Positions 44,455 to 56,922 of a DNA stretch of 64,000 nt are shown piece by piece. Source of the DNA: Piliocolobus tephrosceles (taxonomy: Eukaryota; Chordata; Mammalia; Primates; Cercopithecidae); assembly GCF_002776525.5 (NCBI RefSeq), contig NC_045439.1:124725211-124789210 (forward strand), given 5' to 3'. The translations under genes and the position numbers were made by a program. Position 1 is the first letter of the stretch, and every line of letters begins with the position of its first letter. Under the pieces are notes generated by a model. That model searched no databases. It saw only the letters and a list, made by a program, of their open reading frames with translations, and was not told the origin of the DNA.

Positions 44455-44763
44455 GCCGGGCGCGGTGGCTCAAGCCTGTAATCCCAGCACTTTGGGAGGC
44501 CGAGACGGGCGGATCACGAGGTCAGGAGTTCGAGACTATCCTGGCTAACACGGTGAAACCCTGTCTCTACTAAAAAATACAAAAAAAAACCAGCTAGCCG
44601 GGTGAGGTGGCGGGCACCTGTAGTCCCAGCTACTCGGGAGGCTGAGGCAGGAGAATGGTGTGAACCCGGGAGGCGGAGCTTGCAGTGAGCTGAGATCTGG
44701 CCACTGCACTCCAGCCTGGGCGACAGAGCGAGACTCCGTCTCAAAAAAAAAAAAAAAAAAAAA
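44455..44763 (+). mobile_element. AluY SINE in the tail of an AluS
   Basis: Monkey-type AluY. The A-run (44741-44763) is followed by gcaacaag. Confidence 0.92.
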
Positions 44764-44773
44764 GCAACAAGCA

Positions 44774-46706
44774 ACAAGGTACCATTACGTAGAAGATGAG
44801 GGTAAAAAAATACAATAAAAAGCAACAAACTCTTTTTTTTTTAAAGGATTTAATTTTGACACCTTAACATTCATTTTAACTAATCCAGAGCAACCTGTGC
44901 ACAGAAATGAAGGAAACACAGATTGTGCTCAAGTGGCCTGGCTTGAAAATTGACTCCTTGACACCTCAACAGTGCTGTAAACTATTTCTGAAGATAGATA
45001 AATTATTAGACCAACACCCAATAGGGAAGCCAAAATAAGAAATGTTGATAAAATTAGAAAATATCATAAGAATGAACCACAAATCCAGAAAAAAGAGCCC
45101 ATCTTCACCACCAGTTCCCCCAGTCCAGAATATTACACACCCCTCGCAACCGCCCCAGAGCCTCTCTAGCTCTGGCTCCTGTGTATGGGAAGAAACTGGG
45201 GGTGGGGTGCCAAGATAAGTCCCTTTTTCCTATCTTTTATTATCTCCCATGCTCTCGAGTGCCTCTTCAGCTTCTTGGGAATGTAAGCCCTGAGTTTACA
45301 AGGTCAAAAGACCAAGGAACATTTTCCAAAAATTAGATTACAAATTGAAGAAAGGAAAGTGGTGTTGTTATTTTTAATATTCCCTTCTAGTATTAAGTTT
45401 GAGTGTCTCTCTTCTATTTCTCTCTCTCCTTTCATTCTCTTGCTCTTTTTCTCTCCCTCCCTTCTTTTCCCTCTATCCCTCTCCTTCCCCTCCCCTCTCC
45501 ACTTCACCACACACAGAAACCCCTTTTCAAAGGGGCTTTTTTCCAACTCAGTGAAGTAAAGTCTTTGCCCCTTTGTGGGGAAGGCTCATTAACATTCCCA
45601 CAGCAGCATCTCTTCAAGGATTTTACTTTTGTAACTCTGTGGGGAGGTCAAGAGGCCACAGTGGAGAGGTAAAAGGAAAAAAAAATGGTAAACTGGGGAG
45701 GGCGGAAGAAAGAAGAGGAGGGGAAAGAGTCCTTCCTTTCACAATAAGACCCACAAGAAGGAGGGGGGAAAATAGGAAAAGATGAAGACAGCCAAGATTC
45801 AGGAAAAAAGACAAATGTGGACCCTGAAATCTGCTCCCTTGGAGATTTCAGACTCCTGAGAGAAGCAGAAAGCTATGTTCCTTCTCTCCTTTCCTTTCCT
45901 GGAAGGAAATAAATGATGGAAACAGTGGGGTGAGAGGATGACAGGACTCAATCTATTCCATGGAGGAATTAGAAGTTTTCCTAGCTAGGCTCAGTACCCC
46001 CGTTTCTCCTACAATGGTCTAGTAATAAATAATGACACCTGTCTACCACAGGGAAGTTAACAGGATGAATTAGATAATGTCAGCAACAAGAGTTCCAAGG
46101 GTAGACTTGAGAAAACCACCCGGGGCCCTGACACCAAAGGACTGGATAAACAATGGAGATTCAGTGAACTCCAAAGCAAAGATGAGAGCATTTTCCAAAA
46201 CTCTTCAGATGTAATGTGGATACCTGCCTCAATTATTACTAGCAGCACCCCCTGCCACCTGCTGTCTCCCTTTTCCTTTCTTAGTATTACCAAACTAGCC
46301 TGGAATCGTGTAAGGGAAGAAATGCATAAACCTTCAAAATTGCACCCAAACTTGTGAGTGAGCTTTATTTTGCTTTTCTCTGCAGATAAAGCCATCAGAG
46401 ATTTACATTACTAACCCTAAAAGGGGAAAATACTTCCCACTTTTCCAACTGATAGTGTTTCAGATGCTATCTCAGCCAGAAGAGTAAAACAGAAATCACG
46501 CTAAAATAAAGGGGCCCAGGCATTATTGCCAGAAGATAGGGCATATCCAGAATATTCTATGCCCAGTAGCTCAGTAGCACTCAAATACAGGTAGGAACAT
46601 CGCAGCCAGAAGTTAAAGAAAAATAAATGAATCACCCTTAGTGTGCAGGTTGAGCAGGAGATACCTGGTTGTTGCCAAACAATGTATTGTGGAGATGGAG
46701 GGATTC
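44774..46706. other. Repeat-poor DNA upstream of SALL2, no gene seen
   Basis: The longest Alu-free stretch outside the SALL2 region. A polypyrimidine tract at 45410-45510 (CT-rich, nearly purine-free) is followed by a purine-rich block at 45660-45790. No coding frame has homology I recognise. Its freedom from Alus and its position make it a candidate regulatory area, but that is inference only. Confidence 0.45.
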
Positions 46707-46997
46707 TTTTTTTTGAGACGGAGTCTCGCTCTGTCACCCAGGCTCGAGTGCAATGGCGTGATCCCAGTTCACTGCCACCTCTGCCTCCCAGGTTCAAGGG
46801 ATTCTCCTGCCTCAGCCTCTGGAGTAGTTGGGATTACAGGCACCCACCACTATGGCCAGCTAATTTTTGTATTTTTAGTAGAGACGGAGTTTTGACATGT
46901 TGGTCAGGCTGGTCTCGAACTCCTGACCTTAGGTGATCCGCCCGCCTTGGCCTCCCAAAGTGCTGGGATTACAAGTGTGAGCCACCACGCCCAGCCT
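46707..46997 (-). mobile_element. AluS SINE
   Basis: Antisense full-length copy, ending accacgcccagcc. Confidence 0.9.
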
Positions 46998-47133
46998 AAT
47001 TTTTGTGTTTTTAGTAGAGATGGGGTTTCACCATGTTGGCCAGGATGGTCTCCATCTCTTAACCTCATGATTCGCCACCCACCTTGACCTCCCAAAGTGC
47101 TGAGATTACAGGTGTGAGCCACCATGCCCAGCC
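46998..47133 (-). mobile_element. Free-left-arm Alu fragment
   Basis: Antisense left arm next to the previous copy, ending accatgcccagcc. Confidence 0.84.
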
Positions 47134-47224
47134 ATGGCTATTTTAAATGAGATTCCTTGAGATCAATCACTTTTTTTTTCCATAATAGTAGTTTGGTGGC
47201 ATATTGTGTCTTTACTGATATAGA

Positions 47225-47400
47225 GGAAACAATGTTAGGCTACTGTCAGATGCACCTGGATTCCAGGCCTGTGTCTGATACATCATAGCTGTGCAACTTT
47301 GGAGAGGTTACTTAACCTCACTGGGCCTTTTGATTCATCTATAAAGGGGCTCAACTATAAATAGGAGTATTAAAGCCTACTGTGTTCATCTCAGACTTAT
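47225..47400 (+). mobile_element. MIR SINE fragment
   Basis: Sense MIR pattern: tagctgtgcaactttggaga, cttaacctcactgggccttt, gattcatctataaagg. Confidence 0.65.
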
Positions 47401-47559
47401 AATATTCAAAACACATTACAAATGAAAATATTCTATAAATTATAAAGAGCTATACATATATTACTCATAATCAGGACATATCAGAAGGTTCTTATTTCAG
47501 TTTATACCCCAGAAGCAGCTACATTATCAGAGGGGCATAGAAATATGACAGAACCAAAA

Positions 47560-48020
47560 AGCACAGTGAAGATCTTGGAAGAAGAGTTAGAGAAACAAGC
47601 CAGGGACAGTTTCTGAACAGACAGCACAGGGAGAGACCCAGAGCCCTTGCAGGGAGGAGAGGGTTAAATCCTTTCCTCTGCAGTACAAAAGAAAAGAGTG
47701 TGCGGAAAGATTAGGATTTTTGCTTTTACAATGGGAGCTGCAGAAGCGTAGGGAAGAAGCTGAAGAAAAAAAGGGGGCGTCTCCCCTTTAAAGACTTGCA
47801 AAGATTGAGAGAGAAAGAGAGAGAGAGTCAAGAACAGAGAATCAGAGAGAGAGAGAGAGTCTGTCTGTCTCTGGGAAAGGAGAACATCTCTGCTTCACAG
47901 TGATTTGCGCTGGGGGAGAGGCATCAATTGGCTTCGGACCCAAGAGGGAGAGGAGACCAGGTCACCCCGGTTAAGACTAAGTGAGCGTTGCCCCTCCCTC
48001 TCCCAACTCTCTACCCGGGA
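47560..48020 (+). promoter_or_regulatory. SALL2: SALL2 distal promoter (P1) and 5' leader
   Basis: Repeat-poor DNA directly upstream of the distal first coding exon. It holds a purine-rich (GA)n segment at 47803-47862 and a moderately GC-rich stretch close to the ATG, with no clear TATA box. SALL2 is known to use two promoters, and this is the place expected for the distal one. The transcription start cannot be fixed by eye. Confidence 0.5.
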
Positions 48021-48093
48021 ATGTCTCGGCGAAAGCAGCGGAAACCCCAACAGTTAATCTCGGACTGCGAAGGTCCCAGCGCGTCTGAGAACG
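48021..48093 (+). CDS. SALL2: SALL2 distal first coding exon (E1)
   Basis: Encodes 24 residues and the first base of a glycine codon, starting MSRRKQRKPQQL. This conserved SALL N-terminus recruits the NuRD histone deacetylase complex in SALL1 and is thought to do the same here, so products of this exon should be repressor-competent. The donor is g|gtgggt at 48094. The leftover G joins GT at 60269 to restore Gly25 and then DASEEDH. Residues 1-25 match human SALL2 isoform 1 as I recall it. No upstream in-frame start competes. Confidence 0.95.
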
Positions 48094-49204
48094 GTGGGTG
48101 CCTGGGAAGGGGTGGGGGGCCCCTAAGTCCAAGCCTGTGTGGGTCAGGCCAGGGCAAGGGGAGGGCACTCGGGCCATGGGCGAAACCAGGCGGGGGCGGA
48201 CTTGGTCACTGGGGGTTTGAAGGAATTGAGATGCAGGGAGTAAAGAGATGACCTGCGCTGGGGAGAAGCCCCGCTTCTTACTTGGGATTGATTCTGTTTG
48301 TGTTTTCCTTGTTTTTCTTTGGATGAAATGGAGTTTTCAAACTGGCTGTGTCTCCCCACCCAAGAGTTTTCTCCTCAGGTCTCCCTTTGCTCACTGGTCT
48401 TTGTGCCGTTGCTAAGTAACGTCCTCAGACCTGAAGACCGTCTCTTAGGGGTGGGATTTTCCCCCCTTTTCTTTCTGGAGAGTTGGGTTGCAAGAGAATG
48501 AATTGGATAAACGTGAAGGCTCCCCTGAGGGAGATGAGAAAAAAGTTTCTCATTGTTGGGCTGAACTGAGAGCCGATCAGAGCTCCCAGAGGGAGAGAGC
48601 TAATGTCGGTCAGAATGCAGCCTGGTTTGGGGTACGTATGCGTGTCACCTGGAGGAGAGCTGAAAGCTAGGTCTGGATGAGGGGCTTAGGTTTGTGCTTC
48701 AAGGAAAGCAAAGCAAAAATAAAAAGTACAAGAAAATACACCTGTTACTACACGTGTATTATTTTATGAGGATACCGTGTTTTTGAAGCAACAGGTGTCC
48801 CTTATGAGGGGGAAAAAATTGTATGTATTCTTGTAACATTCTGTTAAGTGACAGGCAGACAGTAGAGCAAGCAAGGAACTGAAGAGTGAAATTGCCCAGA
48901 GTCTGAGAGACAGAGGCAAAATCAGGACAAAAACTTAAATTTCCTAATGCTCAGGGCTGGTGGTGCTCACTCCACTAAACCTGGGTTTTAAAAACTTGCC
49001 TGATTGTGAGTACATCTGAGCCAGGGTGTGGGAATCTATATATTTTGCAAGTCTGCAGGTAATTCTTAGGATCAAAGAGGTTTTGGACATACTTGTCAGT
49101 GGTATAGCTCCATATGTGCAGACTGAAAGTCTGGAAGTCCTGGCTCCAGAGAGGCAACTGTTTAGCATACAGTTGATACACCCAACAGTATACTATAGGA
49201 TTAA

Positions 49205-49430
49205 GCACAAGGGTTCTGAAACCAGACTTTTAGACAAATCCCAGCTCCACCACTTGGTTAGCTATGTGACCTTGACTGGTTTATTTTGCCTCTCTATGCT
49301 TCAGTTTCTTCATCTGTAAAATAGAGATGTGTCTACTAGCTACCTCATTAAGTTGTTGTGAAAATCAAAATGAGTTAATATGTGTAAAACCCTTGGAAAA
49401 ATACCTAGCATAAATAAGTGCTTAATACAT
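49205..49430 (+). mobile_element. MIR SINE
   Basis: A fairly complete MIR: aatcccagctccaccacttg, gctatgtgaccttgactggt, cttcagtttcttcatctgta, gttgttgtgaaaatcaaaat. The phrase acctagcataaataagtgct repeats again at 49441. Confidence 0.75.
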
Positions 49431-51399
49431 GTAGTAAAGTACCTAGCATAAATAAGTGCTTAGTATGTGTGAATATTGTTATTATCATTATAGGTGAATG
49501 CAGTGGCACTTCCTGCAAGTGCTGTAATATGACCAAAACTCAGGAACCTCTTGGCAAACGTCAGCATTTCTTTATGAGACATGTGTCATGAAAAGCTCTA
49601 AGATAGTGTATTGGTGGTGATTAAAATTATAGATTAAACTTGCCTTTCCACTTGTTAAAAAACAAAAGCTTGAGGTCAGATCAGTGTTCCATGTGCTACA
49701 AAATAACCTTAACAGACATATTATGTTTTGGGCAGAACACATCCTCCCGGAATCACTGCTTTTCTGGGATCCTACTGTGCCCATCTTTAGAGGTTCTGTG
49801 GTGATGGCATCCTTCCCTCCTGAGACACATTAGCCCTTCTTAATGCTGCTACAGGCCGGATGTTTCCTACTTGTGCTCTACAGGAGACTTCCCCTAGAGC
49901 CTCAACTCTTCCCCAGAGTTGCCTCACAGTTCTGCTCTCCTGCTGGTTTGATTGTGGAACTATGCTGAACACCCCTCCAAGCCCCCAAGAAGCATCCTCT
50001 CCTCTTCTTCCTACTTCTCCCATCTGCTCACCCATTCCCCATACCATAGCTGAGGAAAAATCTTCTGTGAGGGAGTAAAAAACCATCTTTAGCAGCTGTC
50101 CTGAATGGATTTTCAAGCCCTTTAAGACATAGCTCCCACTTGGAGGCATGGTAATGCTGCTACAAAGTCATCCCCATAGAAACAGTAAAGACTTAAACCC
50201 AATGGCATCAACAAATTTTTGATGAAAATTTGCCTTTGAGCTCTGAAAGGCAGAAACAAATGTAAGGAGCAAGGAAGCAGTAGTACCCTCTGTTAAGATC
50301 TACCTTAAGAAAGCTCATCAGAATTCCCCTGGAGTGAAAGATCCTAGGCTACTTACGATCTGGATGTCATTGGGCCTCATCTGCAAAATTAGGTGGCTCT
50401 ATTTTATCACATCTGAAATTCCTCCTTGATCTTACAAGCTTACAATATGTAAATTCCACATTTTCTGCTTTTCTTTTAAATTAATAAATTTCCTTAATCA
50501 TGAATGGGGCAGCATCCATTCTGCAAAATAGAATGAGAGCTCTCCTTTTCCCTAATTTTTTATAGACAGGGTTTCTATTCACTTATGTGACCTTCAGGCA
50601 TCTGACTTCCTTCTACCCCACAGCATGCCCCACAGTTAGGTAGGAAGGGCTTTTATTTAGGGGTACACTATATCCTTTGGTGCACCTGTGAAATGACGGA
50701 TATCATCATGAGTATCAGAAGACATTTATTTAGTAGTCTAGGGTACCAGTAATGTTTCCAGGAGTCTTTTGCCTTCTTTTAAGCAATATGTGCCATATAC
50801 AACAACAAATGCTGAGCCTTTGTTGCATATTCTAAAAGCCAAAATTCTACAGTGACCTAAGACATCACCAAGAAACAGTCTGAAAAATCTCTTTTCCAGC
50901 CGTTTTTGCTCAGCTTCCCTGACTAGAACATCAAAACTTAACAGAATAGTTATTTCATATAAGTGATGGGCAGGAAATACTCTATTTATTTAAAAACTCT
51001 AGAGAGGGGGGAAAAAAAAAACACCTTCTCTCTCCCCTACAGAGTCTAGAAATCTGGATTAGAGAACATAAGGGGTGTGACTGGGGGAAAAATGCAAACC
51101 AGTACATCTGGGAAATAAAGGAAACGATCAGAAACCCAGATATTTAGTGAGAAGGAGAAACCAGGACAGCAGCCAAACAGATCTAGAGGGAGAGAGGGGA
51201 GTACTTTAGATGGAAGTTGGCAGACAGCAAGAACAGCAAGAGGGGAAAGAAGACAAAGGTAGAGTTTTGGGGGCTCTGTTTACATTTGGAAGTAGAGAGC
51301 CTCATCTCTCAGGTTATTGATCCCTGGGCCACCCAACCCTAGGTATTCCCAAATCAGAAAAAAACACATTTTGGAATAGAGAGTATCTCAGGCCTGGTG

Positions 51400-51510
51400 T
51401 TACAGAGCACTAGATAAGAAAACAGAAAACTTGGTTTTCAATCTAGTGTAGACCTTGAAGCTATGTGATCTTGGGCACATGTGACCTTTCTTATCCCAGG
51501 GCTTCATTCA
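51400..51510 (+). mobile_element. MIR SINE fragment
   Basis: Weak sense copy with gaagctatgtgatcttgggc at its core. Confidence 0.5.
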
Positions 51511-51621
51511 GCTTTCAACATTCAAATAATAACTAACACTCATGGCTAATATTTGTGGAGCATTCAGATACTGTGCTAGACCCTTTTTGCATTTCCTCTC
51601 TTTCCTCCCAACTCCGTTATT

Positions 51622-51923
51622 TTTTTTTTTTTTTTTTTTTCTGAGACGGAGTCTCGCTCAGTCGCCCAGGCTGGAGTGCAGTGGCGCGATCTCGGCTCAC
51701 TGCAAGCTCCGCCTCCCGGGTTCACACCATTCTCCTGCCTCAGCCTCCCGAGTAGCTGGGACCACAGGTGCCCGCCACCATGCCCGGCTAATTTTTTGCA
51801 TTTTTAGTAGAGACGGGGTTTCACCGTGTTCGCCAGGATGGTCTCGATCTCCTGACCTCGTGATCCGCCCACCTCGGCCTCCCAAAGTGCTGGGATTACA
51901 GGCGTGAGCCACCGCGCCCGGCC
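51622..51923 (-). mobile_element. AluY SINE
   Basis: First Alu in SALL2 intron 1. Antisense, near consensus, ending accgcgcccggcc. Confidence 0.93.
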
Positions 51924-51949
51924 TACTCCCTTATTATTACAAAAAAAGT

Positions 51950-52110
51950 TTTTTTTTTTTTTTGAGACCAAGTCTTACTCTGTTGCCCAGGCTGGAGTGC
52001 AGTGGCACATCTCAGCTCACTGAAACCTCTACCTCCCAGGTTCAAGAGATTCTCCTGCCTCAGCCTCCTGAGCAGCTGGAATTACAGGTGTGTGCCACCA
52101 CACCTGGCTA
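51950..52110 (-). mobile_element. Partial AluS right arm
   Basis: Antisense. Breaks off after ccaccacacctggcta. Confidence 0.84.
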
Positions 52111-52124
52111 AAATTTCTTTATTG

Positions 52125-52739
52125 TAGTAAAATATGTGTAATAAAATTTACCATTTCAACCATTTTTAAGTATACAATTCAGTGGCATTAAGTATATTCA
52201 CTATGTTATGTAAACATTACCAATGTTGCAATAACTTTTTCATCATCAAACAGAAACTCCGTAACCATTAAATAATAAATCCCCATTCTCCCATTCCCTC
52301 AGCCTCTATTAGCCTCTATTCTGCTTTCTGTCTGTATGAACTCGCCAAATTTCATATTAATGGACTCATATAATATTTGGGTACCTCATACTAATGGAAT
52401 CATACAATATTTGTCCTTTTGTGTCTGCTTTATTGCACTTAGTTATGTTTTCTTTTTTTCTCAATTAAAATCAAATTTGTCTGAAAGCATAATGTTTTCA
52501 TCTTCATTCATGTTGTAGCATGTATCAGAATTTCCTTCCTTTTTATGGCAGTACCCCCATTCTATTTTATTTATTTATTTATTTTTTGAGACAGAGTCTC
52601 GCTCTGTCGCCCAGGCTGGAGTGCAATGGCACGATCTCGGCTCAGTACAAGCTCCACCTCCCGGGTTCACGCCATTCTCCTGCTTCAGCCTTCCTAGTAG
52701 CTAGGACTACAAGCGCCCGCCACCATGCCCGGCTAATTT

Positions 52740-52776
<37 letters not shown>

Positions 52777-52920
52777 TAGAGATGGGGTTTCACCATGTTA
52801 GCCAGGAGGGTCTCGATCTCCTGACCTCGTGATCCACTCGCCTCGGCTTCCCAAAGGACTGGGATTACAGGCTTGAGCCACTGCGCGCGGCGTGGCAGTA
52901 CCTTCATTTTAAAGAAGATA
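52125..52920 (-). mobile_element. Old LINE-1 fragment in SALL2 intron 1
   Basis: Antisense L1 3' text: aaatttaccatttcaaccat, caattcagtggcattaagta, ggaatcatacaatatttgtc, catgttgtagcatgtatcag. Interrupted by an Alu. Confidence 0.7.
52563..52891 (-). mobile_element. AluY SINE with long internal T-run
   Basis: A run of about 28 T at 52747-52774 sits in the linker. The flanks tggcagtacc occur on both sides. Confidence 0.91.
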
Positions 52921-52923
52921 AAT

Positions 52924-53225
52924 CAGCCGGGCACAGCAGCGCAGCTCATGCCTGTAATCCCAGCACCTTGGGAGGCTGAGGTGAGCAGATCACTTGAGGT
53001 CAGGAGTTCAAGACAAGCCTGGCCAACAAGGTGAAACCTCGTCTCTACTAAAAATACAAAAATTAGCTGGGCGTGGTGGCACACACCTGTAATCCCAGCT
53101 ACTTGGGAGGCTGAGGCAGGAGAATCTCTCGAACCCAGGAGGCAGAGATTGCAGTGAGCCGAGATCGCGCCATTGTACTCCAGCCTGGATGACAGAGAGA
53201 GACTCCATCTCAAAAAAAAAAAAAA
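52924..53225 (+). mobile_element. AluS SINE
   Basis: Start has an insertion (gggcacagcagcgcagctc). A-tail then a short GA run. Confidence 0.9.
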
Positions 53226-53227
53226 AG

Positions 53228-53330
53228 AGAGAGAGAAATCAAACTCTGGGAGAGATTAAGACATTTTCCCAAGATCACAAAGATTAGAATGTTCTAGAGC
53301 TGGGACTTTAACTCAGGTCTGACTCACTGT
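53228..53330 (-). mobile_element. MIR SINE fragment
   Basis: Antisense pattern gacattttcccaagatcaca followed by ctgggactttaactcaggtc. Confidence 0.6.
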
Positions 53331-53664
53331 GCACAAATGACAATGAGAGTGTCAGATCTCTAAAGTCCCAGCTCCAAAATGGTATGAATTCTATGTTAAG
53401 TGTTGAGTCCTTTGATGTCAAAGAAATTTTCATTAAAATAGCATTCTTATGTTTGATCTAAGATACTTCTGTTCTGGAATCAAATATATTTTTCTCACTT
53501 AGCACCAGGTGTACCAATCATTGTGCCTATTAGTCTACTGTGTTACACAGGCCATAGTTACATTAGTAGGTCTGGGTTTCTAAGGATTATTATGTGTCTA
53601 CATTTAGGAGAGAGGAATAAGGAGATGAGATATTTCACTGAGAAGTAGTCAGTAGCAATAGTTT

Positions 53665-53969
53665 TGTTTTTGTTTTTGTTTTTGTTTTTGAGATGGAGTC
53701 TTGCTCATCACCAAGGCTGGAGTGCAGTGGCGCTATCTCAGCTCACTGCAAGCTCCGCCTCCCGGGTTCACGCCATTCTCCTGTCTCAGCCTCCCGAGTA
53801 GCGGGGACTACAGGCGCCTGCCAACGCGCCTGGCTAATTTTTTGTATTTTTAGCAGAGACGGGGTTTCACCGTCTTAGCCAGGATGGTCTCGATCTCCTG
53901 ACCTTGTAATCCGCCCGCCTCGGCCTCCCAAAGTGCTGGGATTACAGGCGTGAGCCACCGTGCCCGGCC
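53665..53969 (-). mobile_element. AluY SINE with (TTTTTG)n tail
   Basis: Target duplication gtcagtagcaatagtt on both sides (53648 and 53970). Confidence 0.94.
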
Positions 53970-54051
53970 GTCAGTAGCAATAGTTACAGAATCAATTCAT
54001 AATTATGGAAGCTACCATTTAGCATTGTTCAGTGTCAATAATAAGTAAGTG

Positions 54052-54352
54052 GGCCAGATGCAGTGGCTTACATCTGTACTCCCAGCACTTTGTGGGGACA
54101 AGGCAGGAGGATCCCTTGAGCCCAGGTATTCCAGACAGCCTGGGCAACATAGTGAAACCTCATCTCTACAGAAAAAAAAAATTTTAATTAGCTCGGCATG
54201 ATTGTGCATGCCTGTAGTCCCAGCTACTCAGGAAGCTGAGGTGGGAGGATGCCCTAAGCCTGGGAGGTAGAGTCTTCAGTGAGCTATGATTGTGCCACTG
54301 CACTCCAGCCTGGGCGACAGAGTGAAACCATCTCCAAAAAAAAAAAAAAAAA
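54052..54352 (+). mobile_element. AluJ-like SINE
   Basis: Old copy starting gggccagatgcagtggctta. Flanked by aagtaagt on both sides. Confidence 0.86.
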
Positions 54353-54684
54353 ACAAGTAAGTTAGTTTAAGCAGGTGCTTACATAGTGTGCTTTGTTTCC
54401 TTAATGGGTAGATGATGCTTGAATTCTGTAGAACAAAGCCTTTCACCTTACAATTAGAAATATGGCTCAAATATCAATTAAAAAAGAAAAAAATCACTTC
54501 AAGATACTCATATCTGGGAAAGAAATGCAGTCACTTAAACTTACAGTAAGGTGTAAATTATATCAAATTCTATTCATGGAAGCAGATTTTTCACTGGGAA
54601 AGGATACAAGGAAGCTAATGTGTGGTTGTGGGCACTGTAGGGAGGGAAACTGATGGGAAGGTTTAGCACTGAAAGTTCATTTTG

Positions 54685-54980
54685 GGCCGGGCGCGGTGGC
54701 TCAAGCCTGTAATCCCAGCACTTTGGGAGGCCGAGACGGGCGGATCACGAGGTCAGGAGATCGAGACTATCCTGGCTAACACGGTGAAACCCCGTCTCTA
54801 CTAAAATACAAAAAACTAGCCGGGCGAGATGGCGGGCGCCTGCAGTCCCAGCTACTCGGGAGGCTGAGGCAGGAGAATGGTGTGAACCCGGGAGACGGAG
54901 CTTGCAGTGAGCTGAGATCCGGCCACTGCACTCCAGCCTGGGTGACAGAGCGAGACTCCGTCTCAAAAAAAAAAAAAAAA
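54685..54980 (+). mobile_element. AluY SINE, monkey type
   Basis: Perfect target duplication gaaagttcattttg at 54671-54684 and 54981-54994. Confidence 0.96.
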
Positions 54981-55099
54981 GAAAGTTCATTTTGTCTATG
55001 TCCCAGTTGTGGCCAAGTTTAGCTCAGGTAAGATTTGTGAGGAGCAGGGTGGAAGGTGTGATGGAAAGGGCAGTCCTCCATGGGGTCTCATCATTGTGT

Positions 55100-55605
55100 C
55101 ACCATCTTTGTATTCTCATTGGAATCACCTGCGGAGCTTTATAAAACTGATGCTGGATCCTATCCTCGGGGATTATGAATTAATTAGCCTGGGATGTGGC
55201 CTGGACATAGGGATTTTTTTTAAGTTTGGTTGGTTGGTTGGTTGATTTTGCAGAGATGGGGTCTCACTATGTTATGCAGACTAGTCTCAAATACCTGGCC
55301 TCAAGTGATCCTCCTGCCTTAGCCTCCAAAAGTGCTAGGATTATAGGCATGAGCTACCCACTATGCCTAAACTTTCTTTTCTTTCTTTTTTTCTTTCTTT
55401 TTTTTCTTTTTCTTTTTTTTTTTTTTTTTGGAGATTTTGAGATGGAGTCTCAAACCCTTGAGCTCAAGTGATCCTCCCACCACAGCCTCCAGACTAGCTG
55501 GGACTACAAGGAACAGGCCACCGCACCTAAACATAAAAATTGTAAAACTCTTTTCTGGTAATCCTAATGGGCAGCAAAATTTGAAAACCACTGTTCAAAC
55601 GTATC
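55100..55605 (+). mobile_element. MER5A-like DNA transposon fossil, interrupted
   Basis: Left part: ggaatcacctgcggagcttt and gatgctggatcctatcctc. Right part after Alu-arm insertions: ggtaatcctaatgggcagc and tttgaaaaccactgttc. This matches hAT-Charlie MER5A ends. Confidence 0.6.
55218..55532 (-). mobile_element. Two Alu arm fragments with a CT tract between
   Basis: Antisense AluJ-type arm to about 55373, a C/T-rich run at 55374-55429, then a second partial arm with the unusual start gattttgagatggagtctca. Most of this is repeated at 57373-57637. Confidence 0.78.
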
Positions 55606-56299
55606 ACCCTGCTACATACGACCCACCTATTTTTCTCTTTGTTCTCCCGAAGAGTTCTCTCTGAAGCCTAAAGCAGCAATTTGATGGGACACTAGGTTTA
55701 GAGGGGAAGCCACCTGGTTTCCCTTTTTGTCATTTCAGCTCTCTGTAAGTTTAAACAAGCTTTTCCAGGTCTTAGTCCCACCCCCAACTTTGCATTTGAC
55801 CGGAGATAGCTTACCTCACCTTATCTGCTATCTAGGGACACCATTACCAGTTTAGTTTATTCCTGCATTTGTGACTTCATTCATGTTTGTGTAAGAATCC
55901 TGCCCCCCTTTTCAGGATAGGCAGTGAGTGCAAAGTACTGAGAAATGGAGGGCTCCTCTTACAGGTGGCTGTTGATCCAGTCACCTTTCACCAGGGACTA
56001 AATTTACCTTAAAGAAGAGCTTAGATCAAATTACGCATCAGAAAGCACATTTCATTAAAGAGCAAGAAAGGGGACAGTGTTTCCCAGGAGAAGATGAAAA
56101 GAAAAGGATTTCTTTTCTTGTCAGAAGACTTGACAAAACAGCAACTGGAGATCAAATGCTAATTAACAAATGCTCAGTAGAAAGCCTCCATCTGATTCCC
56201 TCTCCCTGACTAAGGCCAGGGAGCAAATGGCAGGTAGAAGCCACACAGGGCCCTTTCTCTAGCATTAGGGAAGCCATACAATGTTGATGTGCTTGAGAA
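55606..56299 (+). other. SALL2 intron 1, repeat-poor segment
   Basis: Unique-looking intron sequence. No exon or named repeat recognised. Confidence 0.45.
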
Positions 56300-56410
56300 A
56301 GCATTGGACAGGAGTCAAAATTCTGAATGCTTGCTTCACTGAATTACTGTGTGAACTTGGAAAAGTCACTTAACCTCCCAAGCTTCAATTTCCTTATCTG
56401 TAAAAATAAA
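56300..56410 (+). mobile_element. MIR SINE fragment
   Basis: Sense pattern: tactgtgtgaacttggaaaa, gtcacttaacctcccaagct, caatttccttatctgtaaa. Confidence 0.7.
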
Positions 56411-56574
56411 CCGCATTGCACAAAACTGTGACTTGCCATCAACTGAAATAGAACCCCCTCTCCCTCATTTGTAAGGCCAGGCCTGGAAGCACAGAACCTA
56501 TCCATTTCAGAACTATGACTCGAAATGCTAAGAGCTTTATTATCTGAAGTTTCAAAACATAATTCAGTAAAAAA

Positions 56575-56872
56575 AAATTTTTTTTTTTTTGAGACGGAGT
56601 CTCGCACTGTGGCCCAGGCTGGAGTGCAGTGGCGCGATCTCGGCTCATTGCAAGCTCCGCCTCCCAGGTTCACGCCATTCTCCTGCCTCAGCCTCCTAAA
56701 TAGCTGGGACTACAGGCGCCCGCCACCACGCCCGGCTAATTTTTTGCATTTTTAGTAGAGACAGAGTTTCACCGTGTTTGCCAGGATGGTCTGGATCTCC
56801 TGACCTCGCGATCCGCCCGCCTCGACCTCCCAAAGTGCTGGGATTACAGGCGTGAGCCACACCATACCCGGC
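56575..56872 (-). mobile_element. AluY SINE
   Basis: Antisense. The flank cagtaaaa occurs on both sides. Confidence 0.92.
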
Positions 56873-56881
56873 CAGTAAAAT

Positions 56882-56882
<1 letters not shown>

Positions 56883-56922
<40 letters not shown>

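Larger units (their letters stand above)
48094..51621 (+). other. SALL2 intron 1, repeat-poor 5' part
   Basis: About 3.5 kb without Alus. Only MIR-like fossils (49205-49430 and about 51400-51510) are recognised. The first 250 bases after the exon are G-rich. Conserved enhancers are possible but no motif was established. Confidence 0.55.
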
